Below are positions 17,464 through 23,889 of a stretch of DNA of 39,256 bases, piece after piece. The translations under genes and the position numbers were made by a program. How positions within the stretch are numbered: position 1 is the stretch's first letter; every line of letters starts with the position of its first letter. Under the pieces are notes generated by a model, which saw only the letters and a list, made by a program, of their open reading frames with translations, searched no databases and had not been told where the DNA came from. Origin of the DNA: a virus; IMG/VR virus record IMGVR_UViG_3300037247_000424, positions 1 through 39,256 of that record. The stretch is one strand, 5' to 3'.

Positions 17464-17844
17464 TCAACGATCTATAGACACTCCATTAATCTTAATATCC
17501 TTCAGCTTATCGCCAGCAGCCTTTCCTAACTTAGAAGCATTGGTAATGTTATCGCCATTATATTTTAAAGATTCCCCGCAAAGGGGGCAATAGTCAAACT
17601 CTTTTTCTATGTAAGATTTATAATCTTCGGTACTGTCTGCATAACATAACCACCATTCATCAACTCCCTCTCCAATGCCAATTATATGATTACATTTTTC
17701 CTGTGTCACTTTATCGCTTTTACCCATTTCATCAAAAGGCCTGCTTTTACTCAAATCAACCCTCGGTATTTTAATTTTATTCGGAGCGCAACATATATCA
17801 CATTTAGAATCATAATACTGATGCCTTGAACATATTCCACTCAC
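17464..17844 (-). CDS. zinc-ribbon-type hypothetical protein
   Basis: 126 residues from GTG, with AGGGAGAAGCT as ribosome site. Cys pairs occur at the N-terminus (CSRHQYYDSKCDICC) and in the middle (DEWWLCYADS; FDYCPLCGESL), so one or two zinc sites are likely. The C-terminal 40 residues are helical and basic. It lies two genes from terL; function unknown. Confidence 0.5.
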   Translation of the reverse strand: MSGICSRHQYYDSKCDICCAPNKIKIPRVDLSKSRPFDEMGKSDKVTQEKCNHIIGIGEGVDEWWLCYADSTEDYKSYIEKEFDYCPLCGESLKYNGDNITNASKLGKAAGDKLKDIKINGVSIDR

Positions 17845-17866
17845 AGCTTCTCCCTATCATAAGTTT

Positions 17867-17952
17867 TTAGGCATAGTCCGTTTGTAGCACTTACGGCCAT
17901 AGCTTCAACTGTAATAGTATAATCCATACTAGACTACCGTGACTATGCCTAA
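17867..17952. repeat. long imperfect hairpin between terS and next gene
   Basis: Perfect 12-base arms TTAGGCATAGTC (17867-17878) and GACTATGCCTAA (17941-17952) enclose 62 bases that contain smaller hairpins, such as AGTAT/ATACT. There is no T tract on either side, so it is not a simple terminator. It could be an RNA processing or regulatory structure in the late transcript. The 153-base gap holds nothing else I can see. Confidence 0.55.
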
Positions 17953-17997
17953 TGCCATTTTAATTAGTAGGCAAATGACTAAATCCCTAACTATCAA

Positions 17998-18585
17998 TTA
18001 CCCTTTATCTTCCAGCCGGTTAATAACCGCAGCCTTTACGCTCTTAATTGCGCTTGCGCTGTCACCATTCTTCTTGCCATCACCAAACTGATTTATTATA
18101 AACGTAGTCTCAACATTACTAATGTCCTTAGATACATCCAACTTACCATACTTTTCCTTATTTCTTATCGCACACATCCATCGACGGGTCTCTATCCGCA
18201 ACTTGTCCCTTTGCACATTAGCATTGTTAGGCCGACTTACAGTCACACCCTTACTATTAACATCATCATATACATCACCCTCAGAATTATCCGCTATCTC
18301 CTTACACTCCGCCGATATCACATCAGCACCATCCTTGTAAGCAATCTTATACTGCTCCGCAAACTCCTTCTTGTAATAAGGACTCTTCTCGTTCTTCCAT
18401 GCACATAATGTAACCGATGTAATACCAACCTCATTACATATCTCCACCTGCGTCTTACCCATGCCTACCAGATAAATCAAATGCTCACCCATATCATCAG
18501 TAAACTTGCCCCTGTCCTCACGGAAGACAACAATACCCTTTTTGCTTACAATATAAGCGCCATTAGTATCTGTATCTGTTTTCAT
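17998..18585 (-). CDS. terS: terminase small subunit
   Basis: About 195 residues from the ATG at 18585; an upstream TTG would add eight residues but is less likely. It has an N-terminal helix-turn-helix (LVGMGKTQVEICNEVGITSVTLCAWK) that recognises packaging DNA, a middle helical region (KEFAEQYKIAYKDGADVISAECKEIAD), and RDKLRIETRRWMCAIRNKEKYGKLD, a strong small-terminase pattern. It is the first gene of the minus-strand virion operon, next to the control region. Confidence 0.8.
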   Translation of the reverse strand: MKTDTDTNGAYIVSKKGIVVFREDRGKFTDDMGEHLIYLVGMGKTQVEICNEVGITSVTLCAWKNEKSPYYKKEFAEQYKIAYKDGADVISAECKEIADNSEGDVYDDVNSKGVTVSRPNNANVQRDKLRIETRRWMCAIRNKEKYGKLDVSKDISNVETTFIINQFGDGKKNGDSASAIKSVKAAVINRLEDKG

Positions 18586-18768
18586 TGTTATATAAAAAGC
18601 TCTTACCAAAACATACTATCAGGAGTCTGAGGGTTCTATGAAAATATTTGAACATTACTATATAGGGATTCGGATATTTACCCCCCGGCCTTAACTACCA
18701 CAACTAAAACACTTACGATCTAAACGTCCGATAATCAGTTATTATGTTATGTTGAATTCCAGTATCAA

Positions 18769-18801
18769 TTGACATATATCTAACTATACAGTATATAGTT
18801 A
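18769..18801 (+). promoter_or_regulatory. plus-strand promoter overlapped by a perfect inverted repeat
   Basis: TTGACA (18769-18774), a 17-base spacer and TATATA (18792-18797) form a good sigma70-type promoter. An inverted repeat TAACTATA-CAGTA-TATAGTTA (18781-18801) covers the spacer and -10 element, as expected for a repressor operator. It would drive the plus genes from 19497 onward. The regulator is not encoded in this window. Confidence 0.55.
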
Positions 18802-18811
18802 CAGCAATAAT

Positions 18812-18826
18812 AAGTCATGATGACTT
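18812..18826. promoter_or_regulatory. 15-base inverted repeat, possible operator
   Basis: AAGTCAT-G-ATGACTT is a perfect 7+1+7 palindrome just downstream of the promoter at 18769, about 25 bases from its centre. It differs in sequence from the first inverted repeat, so a second regulator or another half of the control region is possible. Confidence 0.4.
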
Positions 18827-18839
18827 TAGTTATTACGAG

Positions 18840-18848
18840 TTATCCACA
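18840..18848 (+). promoter_or_regulatory. consensus DnaA box
   Basis: TTATCCACA is a perfect match to the bacterial DnaA box, within AT-rich DNA upstream of the plus genes. A single box is weak evidence for an origin but fits host-DnaA-dependent initiation or regulation. Confidence 0.45.
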
Positions 18849-19027
18849 ATGAATACAGGCTTAAATGTAATCATTATTAGGTAACATTCAATCTATGCAC
18901 GCAAGAAACATAAGAGTGGGTAGATGAGAGTACCTACTATCACCACACATCCTGATCAATCACAATCATATCATATTAGACTTACGTTGAATAGTCTATC
19001 ATTTATGACATACTGTATATGATCGGT

Positions 19028-19056
19028 ACATATCACACTATTAATTATTTGTCAAG
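19028..19056 (-). promoter_or_regulatory. second minus-strand promoter candidate
   Basis: The same CTTGACAAATA -35 context followed after 17 bases by a poor -10 (TATGTA). With such a weak -10 it would need an activator. It lies closer to terS than the candidate at 19244. Confidence 0.3.
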
Positions 19057-19243
19057 TGTTAAATCTATGATATACATAATCTATTATGCCATACGCAATG
19101 ATTAAGCTATAGACTATTGTATGTATCCAGGTATCAGGGAATAATTTGATATTGTAGGGTAGTTTCATAATATTGATGATGTTTAGTATGATTTTTACAA
19201 GCCAGAAAGAACGGCTTGCTCTACGTCCAACCTCCGACGTCCA

Positions 19244-19272
19244 AGTATCTTGTATTGATTGATATTTGTCAA
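19244..19272 (-). promoter_or_regulatory. minus-strand promoter candidate toward terS
   Basis: Read on the minus strand: TTGACA, 17 bases, GATACT (4 of 6 matches). The -35 lies in CTTGACAAATA, which also occurs at the strong promoter near 24.55 kb and at 19050-19060. It points toward the structural operon. Confidence 0.35.
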
Positions 19273-19496
19273 GTGTTTAATTATAGGGGTGGCGGAGTAT
19301 ATCAGCCAATTGGTTGTATTGGACCGCATTTGTTTTGCATTTTATTTACGGGTATTTGAGGGTTGTAAGTTTTATGCCGTTGCCTTGTTTAGGGTTACAA
19401 AGTATTTAATTATTTTTATGGTTTGTGGTATGTGGGTTGCTTATATTCATAATCAAAGAAGTTAAAATTTTATCACTTTATTAATGGAGGGATATT

Positions 19497-19682
19497 ATGG
19501 AAAATGTAAAGGATTATATGAACATAAAAGAAGGGGCTGACAACAAGGCCATTGAACTAAAAGAGGAAATACAATTTCATATAGATGAAGGTATGGAAAA
19601 AAGCAAAGCGGTTGAAATGGTATTGGATGGAAGCTGTATCGGCACTGGTTATAAAGCTCAGATTAGATGGGATTTTACATAA
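19497..19682 (+). CDS. small hypothetical early protein
   Basis: 61 residues (MENVKDYMNIKEGADNKAIE start), acidic and helical at the N-terminus. Start supported by a near-ideal ATGGAGGGATATT leader. First plus gene after the control region. No family recognised. Confidence 0.6.
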   Translation: MENVKDYMNIKEGADNKAIELKEEIQFHIDEGMEKSKAVEMVLDGSCIGTGYKAQIRWDFT

Positions 19683-19717
19683 TATTTTGTTAAACCTTTT
19701 GATTGGAGGATTGAGTT

Positions 19718-19894
19718 ATGAGTAGAACATTTATTGACAGTGATAAGACCAGGCAGAGTTATGACTATGAGAATCAAGTCTGGATCATAGACGGTAAATA
19801 TACACGTTGTAATCATCCTGACGCCATGAACTGTGGTTGTTATGGCAAAACACATGCAGGCAAAACAGCAGTCATCACAGAGCATTGTAGATAG
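19718..19894 (+). CDS. small Cys/His-rich protein
   Basis: 58 residues, starting MSRTFIDSDKTRQ, with a C-terminal cluster RCNHPDAMNCGCYGKTHAGK and a final HC that could bind one zinc. GATTGGAGGATTGAGTT provides the ribosome site. It lies between the 61-residue gene and radC-like gene. Function unknown. Confidence 0.5.
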   Translation: MSRTFIDSDKTRQSYDYENQVWIIDGKYTRCNHPDAMNCGCYGKTHAGKTAVITEHCR

Positions 19895-19937
19895 TATAGT
19901 ATATTATTTTATAACACTTTATTGGAAGGGGTGGAAG

Positions 19938-20411
19938 ATGGAAAATGAATATTATACAAAAACAATTAAAACAATAACCTTGAAAGTCAAAGAGCCAGAA
20001 GCCTGCCACGGGATTGCCAGTGGTAGCCGTCAATGTTTTAATATAGCAAAGGAAATATACAAAAGCCTAGACGATGATCAAGAACATTTTACAGCGTTTT
20101 TTATGAATTCACAAAACGAAATTAAAGGCTACAAAACCCTGTTCACAGGCGGACAAACTACTGCAAATGTTGATGCAAAGGTTGTGTTTCGGAACGCTCT
20201 ATTATTTGGTGCCACAGCGATGATTGTTGTACATAATCACCCATCTGGAACGACAACGCCATCAAGTGAAGATAAACAAATAACAGAGGAATTGGTTAAT
20301 GCTGGAAAGATTTTAAAAATAAAGGTATTGGATCATTTGATTATAACTAACAATGATTATTTCAGTTTTGCAGATGAAGGATTAATTAAACGTTATAATT
20401 TTAATCATTAA
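19938..20411 (+). CDS. RadC-like JAB/MPN domain protein
   Basis: 157 residues from the ATG at 19938, chosen because GGAAGGGGTGGAAG lies just upstream. It carries the JAMM metal motif HNHPSG (H99 and H101) with Asp112 in TTTPSSEDKQIT, the RadC signature; the FFMNSQNEIKGYKTLFTGG and DAKVVFRNALLFGA segments also match. The N-terminal helix-hairpin-helix half of cellular RadC is absent. The RadC role is unclear; many mobile elements carry such JAB proteins. Its stop overlaps the stop of the convergent gene at 20408. Confidence 0.85.
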   Translation: MENEYYTKTIKTITLKVKEPEACHGIASGSRQCFNIAKEIYKSLDDDQEHFTAFFMNSQNEIKGYKTLFTGGQTTANVDAKVVFRNALLFGATAMIVVHNHPSGTTTPSSEDKQITEELVNAGKILKIKVLDHLIITNNDYFSFADEGLIKRYNFNH

Positions 20412-20737
20412 TTTAACAACGTCTCGCTTATCTTTTTTAACCTCAACCGCTTAGCAGGTTTAACGCATAACTTACGTTTATGGCTGCAGGTCTGATTATA
20501 AGTGCAGAGATTTTTATAAACATTTACTATTCTTTCTTCCAACTTAAATTGATAACGCATGTCTTTGAAGTGTTTGTTGCAATGACCGTTGAAATACTCT
20601 TTGTTTATTGGTTTTCGCCTTGACAATAAGCCGGTAAACTGCTGCCATGCCTCGCCCTTGAGCCGGGCGTAGATTATATACGAATGATTGGTGTGAGTGT
20701 AATAAAGTTTAGTGTTTGTCTTGTTTTTTCTTATCAT
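20408..20737 (-). CDS. hypothetical basic protein, end of the tRNA/HNH operon
   Basis: 109 residues, very basic (ending KPAKRLRLKKISETLLN), with Cys/His residues (FNGHCNKHF; CTYNQTCSHKRKLC) that may form a small zinc site. GGGGGAG precedes ATG. Last gene of the minus-strand operon that begins near 24.5 kb. Family not recognised. Confidence 0.5.
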   Translation of the reverse strand: MIRKNKTNTKLYYTHTNHSYIIYARLKGEAWQQFTGLLSRRKPINKEYFNGHCNKHFKDMRYQFKLEERIVNVYKNLCTYNQTCSHKRKLCVKPAKRLRLKKISETLLN

Positions 20738-20760
20738 TGTCTAATATCTCCCCCACCTTT

Positions 20761-21195
20761 CTACCACATACACGCAGGCGCATAGTTAAGTTTGCGAAGT
20801 GACTCTGCTTTATGCCATGCTTTAGATAACTTAAGCCTTATATCACGCTGACAGTCCACGGAGAAGCTATATCGTACTTGCTCACGTTCTGCTTCAGTTA
20901 GTGGTTTTACTCGCTCGCTATTATTTATTATCTCTTGTGATCTCTGCTCAGGCTTGTAATTGGTCCAATCCTGCCAGGAATTAAACCAGGTGCTTCCCGA
21001 CTTACATTTACGCCATGACTCTACTTTGAGCATGCTTAAGTAGTTGTCTAACGCCTGAGTAATATCCATGATATCTTTATATGTCTTGATCGTGTTGTGA
21101 TAGATTTGGCATGACTTTTTTCTGCTGTCTTTGTTAGGCCATCGCTTCCATAAGATCTCAAATTCATTTTGAAGTTGCTCTTTGGTTATTGACAT
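20761..21195 (-). CDS. replication-associated protein, C-terminal-domain type
   Basis: 144 residues. FEILWKRWPNKDSRKKSCQIYHNTIKTYKDIMDITQALDNY followed by WRKCKSGSTWFNSWQDW matches the small domain at the C-terminus of many phage replisome organiser or primosome-like proteins (F..W..YP.K..K..A pattern and a late WF..W.DW). The winged-helix half of these proteins is absent. A role in replication loading is inferred from this similarity. Confidence 0.55.
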   Translation of the reverse strand: MSITKEQLQNEFEILWKRWPNKDSRKKSCQIYHNTIKTYKDIMDITQALDNYLSMLKVESWRKCKSGSTWFNSWQDWTNYKPEQRSQEIINNSERVKPLTEAEREQVRYSFSVDCQRDIRLKLSKAWHKAESLRKLNYAPACMW

Positions 21196-21210
21196 AATTA
21201 ACTGATTCTT

Positions 21211-21555
21211 TTAAAGAATAGTCCACTTGTCATTTTCTAAGCCTTCAATTTTAAGGTTATGGCTTGCCATCATCTTATCTACTTGCTCATTAAAATCTTC
21301 TTTACTTAGTACTTCTGCTGTTCTTTTTGCATGCCACACTTTAAACTTAACAGCATTGACTAAATTATTTAAAGCCTCTTTAATATTCGATCGTACTTCT
21401 TTGTGGGATTGACCAGTTACCATAGTTCCAGAATCCTTGTGGTTGATTCTGACACAATTCATATGTCTATTTCTGTTTTGACCGCCTGCGCCTTTTCCAG
21501 AAAAATAAGTCAAGTTCATATCTTTTTTTGTAACACTAAATAATAATTCTTTCAT
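21211..21555 (-). CDS. RF-1-domain peptidyl-tRNA hydrolase (GGQ protein)
   Basis: 114 residues. FSGKGAGGQNRNRHMNCVRINHKDSG carries GGQ at about 24-26 with the surrounding residues of class I release factors and ArfB/ICT1. The codon-recognition domains of RF1/RF2 are absent, so it should hydrolyse peptidyl-tRNA without reading a stop codon. The C-terminal 60 residues are helical and basic in part, like the ribosome-entry tail of ArfB. Related small GGQ proteins occur in other phages. Its operon also encodes tRNA-like genes. Confidence 0.85.
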   Translation of the reverse strand: MKELLFSVTKKDMNLTYFSGKGAGGQNRNRHMNCVRINHKDSGTMVTGQSHKEVRSNIKEALNNLVNAVKFKVWHAKRTAEVLSKEDFNEQVDKMMASHNLKIEGLENDKWTIL

Positions 21556-21564
21556 AACTCTATA

Positions 21565-21981
21565 TTAAACTGATTCAGTTTTAAAACTAAGCCATGGATG
21601 TATTAAAGCATGGCAATTATTACAAAGAAAAATAACATTACGACCACCTTTAAATCCTCCGTGTTGTAACTGCACTACATGATGCCTGCATTGGGCATAA
21701 TCTATCTCGCATAATCTACAAGTTTCAAAGCTTCCATCAGTATCAGTTATTGAAATATAGCTTTTAACTTTTCGGTTATTAAACCGTTTTCTTCGTCTTG
21801 CCAATACATCTTTATTAACATGAATATATTTCTTGTTGGCGTATTTTTTTAATATCTTTAACCTGAATTCAAATAAAGTATGATTCTCAAAATATAGTTT
21901 ATGAAACTTAATTAAGTCAGCCTGAACTTTTATAGTAACAGGCCGTGTATCATTTCTTTTTCTTGTAAAGTATTTAGACAT
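21565..21981 (-). CDS. HNH endonuclease
   Basis: 138 residues from ATG at 21981. An upstream GTG at 22020 has a better ribosome site (AGGGGA) but adds 13 atypical residues. The C-terminal half is a zinc-bound HNH domain: C88-x2-C91, HH at 100-101, QHGGFKGGRNVIFLC with Asn115, C120-x2-C123 and H128. The basic N-terminal region may bind DNA. It lies beside the tRNA-like and ncRNA cluster, where free-standing homing-type nucleases are common; that role is inferred. Confidence 0.8.
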   Translation of the reverse strand: MSKYFTRKRNDTRPVTIKVQADLIKFHKLYFENHTLFEFRLKILKKYANKKYIHVNKDVLARRRKRFNNRKVKSYISITDTDGSFETCRLCEIDYAQCRHHVVQLQHGGFKGGRNVIFLCNNCHALIHPWLSFKTESV

Positions 21982-22052
21982 TACATTAAAGAGTAAAGCA
22001 TGGAGGAGAGGGTACGACACCCCCCTCCCCTAAATGCTTTTAAGGTTAAAAA

Positions 22053-22793
22053 AAGTAGTTGGTAGCCTAGTTCGTAAACATAGCTTGTTATTTTTTTGTC
22101 CAACTAAAACATTGTCCTAGACTGTCCCAGTATCGCCAATGGTTTCCTCATTGGGAAGGATACCACCTTGATTATCAAGGTCGCTAAATAACTTAGGCAC
22201 CAACTACAATTAAAGCACGGAGCCGGTGACAGGATTTGGATTACCTGTATTTCTGCGTAGAATTAGACATTCTGCACTAACTATAATACAGAAATTAAAC
22301 GCAGCACATTAGTAATATGCTATACCGACTCCTCTTAAGCACGGAGTTTTCGGGTTTTCGTTCAGTAGCCTTTTTAACGTGTTTCGGCTTTAACCCCCTT
22401 CCACGGAGCCTTCGTAAGCTTTCGGCTCATTAACTTTGTTATATTATGCCAAAGATGTCCAGGTCGTTCAAAAAAGCAAAAGTGGTATGATTCGGCAACG
22501 CGAAGCCCGTCATTTAGCTAATAGCTTCACGAATACATTAGCCCTGCACTTTACTTCTCAGCCCTCAATGCATCTTTGGCATTCATTTATGTTTTTTAAG
22601 CGTTAAGCGTTGCAGGACGCGGAAGGAATCTAACCTTTCCTTTACTGCCAATGCTAACTTGGTTTATCTCGGACTTTCACCCAACAGCCATCTATTTTCA
22701 TCGCCAGCTAGCGACTAAGCATCCTCAAATCCTCCACAAGCTCTCAGGTATACCTGGCCTGCTTTGTCTTTGATTAGCTACTCTGCAACGCTT
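22053..22793 (-). ncRNA. large structured non-coding RNA candidate (ornate-RNA-like)
   Basis: About 740 bases with no gene on either strand but several long-range complementary pairs that would close separate domains: GTAGTTGGT/ACCAACTAC (22055-22063 with 22199-22207), extended by GCCTA/TAGGC; GGAGCCGGT/ACCGACTCC (22219-22227 with 22324-22332); ATGCCAAAGATG/CATCTTTGGCAT near 22447-22459 and 22569-22581; AAGCGTTGCAG/CTGCAACGCTT (22605-22615 with 22783-22793). Short hairpins lie inside each. Size, phage location and tRNA neighbours recall GOLLD and ROOL ornate large RNAs. Minus orientation is inferred from neighbours. No covariance model was run. Confidence 0.5.
22219..22332 (-). ncRNA. tRNA-like domain inside the large RNA candidate
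   Basis: The minus strand begins GGAGTCGGTATAGC and ends with a T-arm-like ACAGG / CCTGT stem followed by CACCGGCTCC. The T-loop is ten bases (TAATCCAAAT) instead of seven, and the acceptor is extended to nine pairs with one wobble. Its ends resemble the tRNA gene at 23089-23187, so it may be a tRNA-derived domain. The anticodon arm cannot be assigned with confidence. Confidence 0.35.
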
Positions 22794-22808
22794 ATATTAT
22801 ATTTTAAA

Positions 22809-22979
22809 GGGGACAGGCAGGGATTTGACGAGAGGAACTTACCATACCTACTAACCTTTGTATCTGGGGGTTTTTATAGTAGGTTACTCGTATAGTCACC
22901 CTGCTTTGAAATCGCTTCATGGCTAGGATTTATTCATTACCTAGCTATTGCGGTATGGCTTTCTGCCACAACTGCCCCC
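22809..22979 (-). ncRNA. tRNA-like element with 69-base T-loop insert
   Basis: The minus strand runs from GGGGGCAG to CTGTCCCC (8-pair acceptor with one wobble). A short D-type arm (TGGC/GCCA), an anticodon-type stem GCTAGG/CCTAGC with a 12-base loop, a class-II-like variable hairpin TGAA/TTCA, and a T stem GCAGGG/CCCTGC follow in tRNA order. The T-loop is split by an insert (22829-22897) that starts GAC.ATACGAGTAA and ends CTCG. Removing it restores TTCAAAT. No credible anticodon; may be a tRNA relic or a tRNA mimic. Confidence 0.45.
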
Positions 22980-23006
22980 TAATATCTAACCAACATTATA
23001 TTTAAA

Positions 23007-23072
23007 GGGGGCAGGCACGACCCCAAGTTGGTGACATACCAAATTGTTATTCATGCATGTCAAACTGCCCCC
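23007..23072 (-). ncRNA. short element with acceptor-like ends
   Basis: 66 bases bounded by GGGGGCAG and CTGCCCCC. A TGACAT/ATGTCA stem and a CCAA/TTGG hairpin lie inside, but no proper D, anticodon or T arm is visible. It belongs to the same family as its neighbours by its ends only and may be a degenerate copy. Confidence 0.35.
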
Positions 23073-23088
23073 TACATTATATATTGAT

Positions 23089-23187
23089 GCCGGTGACAGG
23101 ATTTGAACCTGTGACCTCACGGGAATGCTATTCCCAATACGAGCTTACTGTACGCTCTACTTTGCCATGGCACTGAGCTACACCGGC
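23089..23187 (-). tRNA. tRNA gene with oversized D region (Ala-AGC tentative)
   Basis: GCCGGTG/CACCGGC acceptor, TA at 8-9, a GCTC/GAGC D stem with an unusually long 17-base loop, a TGGGA-ATAGCAT-TCCCG arm that reads AGC with U33 and A37, and a perfect T arm ACAGG-TTCAAAT-CCTGT with discriminator A. About 17 extra bases lie between the D stem and this anticodon arm. Alternatively that arm is a class II variable arm and the anticodon lies in the extra bases. CCA is not encoded. Confidence 0.6.
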
Positions 23188-23200
23188 ATTATATTTTAAA

Positions 23201-23364
23201 GGGGACAGGCAGGGATTTGACGAGCCAATTTTTAATTCGCTTGTGCCTGCAGGTAGGTATCCTGCCAATTACTCGTATCTGTCACCCTGCATGAGCCATA
23301 TCGCATAACACCCTAAAAGTGCTGGCTCTCATTTTGTTAGCGTCTACATTCCGCCACTGTCCCC
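23201..23364 (-). ncRNA. tRNA-like element, copy of the 30.4 kb tRNA with 63-base T-loop insert
   Basis: GGGGACAG/CTGTCCCC acceptor. From 23286 to 23359 it is base-for-base identical, on the opposite strand, to 30376-30449 of the plus-strand tRNA. It then differs exactly in the T-loop, where 63 bases (23221-23283) are inserted between T and TCAAAT. The insert begins GACAGATACGAGTAA, ends CTCG, and contains a GCAGG/CCTGC hairpin. Both acceptor strands carry the same extra base pair compared with the 30.4 kb copy. Confidence 0.5.
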
Positions 23365-23375
23365 GATGTTATTAA

Positions 23376-23618
23376 CTACATTACATAATACTTAAGTGTC
23401 CTTAAAAGCCGGACAATATATCCTTTTAATCCCCTTTGGAATATCTTTGATAATAATTGTTGACATTCATATACAGTTTTATAATCCCAAATTTCAACAT
23501 AATCACATTTGTATTTATTAGGATTTTTATCAAAAAACAAACTGTAATATGGTCTATTGAAGGGACAACTACCACTACCCACAACTTCTTCATTGTATAC
23601 ACATTTTGGGTTATTCAT
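23376..23618 (-). CDS. small Cys-containing hypothetical protein
   Basis: 80 residues from the ATG that overlaps the previous stop (ATGAATAA), starting MNNPKCVYNEEVVGSG. It has four Cys, many Tyr, and a basic C-terminal helix (IFQRGLKGYIVRLLRTLK). Stop TAG. It immediately precedes the tRNA-like element at 23201-23364. Family not recognised. Confidence 0.5.
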   Translation of the reverse strand: MNNPKCVYNEEVVGSGSCPFNRPYYSLFFDKNPNKYKCDYVEIWDYKTVYECQQLLSKIFQRGLKGYIVRLLRTLKYYVM

Positions 23619-23724
23619 AGATACCTTCAAAGAATTCATCACTACCACATTCTGGACACTCTTCTACTTCTCTATCCCCTATCCACTCACACCATTTACA
23701 TTCTTTTGTTTTGGTTTTATCCAT
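23611..23724 (-). CDS. tiny zinc-ribbon protein
   Basis: 37 residues: MDKTKTKECKWCEWIGD followed by REVEECPECGSDEFFEG. Two CxxC knuckles 13 residues apart make a minimal zinc ribbon. The stop overlaps the next start by eight bases. No strong Shine-Dalgarno is visible, because the upstream DNA is the hairpin element at 23739-23827. Confidence 0.5.
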   Translation of the reverse strand: MDKTKTKECKWCEWIGDREVEECPECGSDEFFEGIYE

Positions 23725-23738
23725 AATTATATGTTAAA

Positions 23739-23827
23739 GGGGGCAGGCAGGGAATTACGCCCTACGGATACGACAACGCTTAGTACCATGTGGCCGTCGA
23801 CACATGCGACTTTTCGCCACTGCCCCC
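23739..23827 (-). ncRNA. compact tRNA-like element
   Basis: 89 bases with GGGGGCAG/CTGCCCCC ends, a D-type arm GCGA-AAAG-TCGC, a CATGTG/CACATG stem with an eight-base loop, and a T-type arm GTAGGG-CGTAATT-CCCTGC. The order of arms is that of tRNA, but the anticodon-type loop lacks U33 and the T-loop lacks the TTC consensus. Probably not an active tRNA; a decoy, relic or processing element are alternatives. Confidence 0.4.
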
Positions 23828-23889
23828 TAATATCTACCCATAATTCACTCACAAAGCATTGCTTTATGGGCGTGTTGGGTTAATTATTA

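Larger units (their letters stand above)
18610..19496. other. AT-rich intergenic control region
   Basis: About 890 bases with no convincing gene, between divergent operons. It holds a plus promoter with overlapping inverted repeat, a second inverted repeat, a perfect DnaA box, two minus-strand promoter candidates sharing CTTGACAAATA, and a small hairpin AAGCC/GGCTT near 19200. It is a plausible control centre and a possible replication origin, although no iteron array is visible. Confidence 0.6.

Noticed and set aside
19259-19465. 68-residue hydrophobic reading frame in the control region
   Set aside because: It needs a TTG or weak GTG start, has no ribosome site, and overlaps promoter-like repeats.
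22829-23283. T-loop inserts as group I introns
   Set aside because: They follow a U and end in G as group I introns do, but 63-69 bases is far too short for the catalytic core.
23739-23827. Selenocysteine tRNA, because of the 8-pair acceptor and short D-loop
   Set aside because: No UCA anticodon and no long variable arm can be found.
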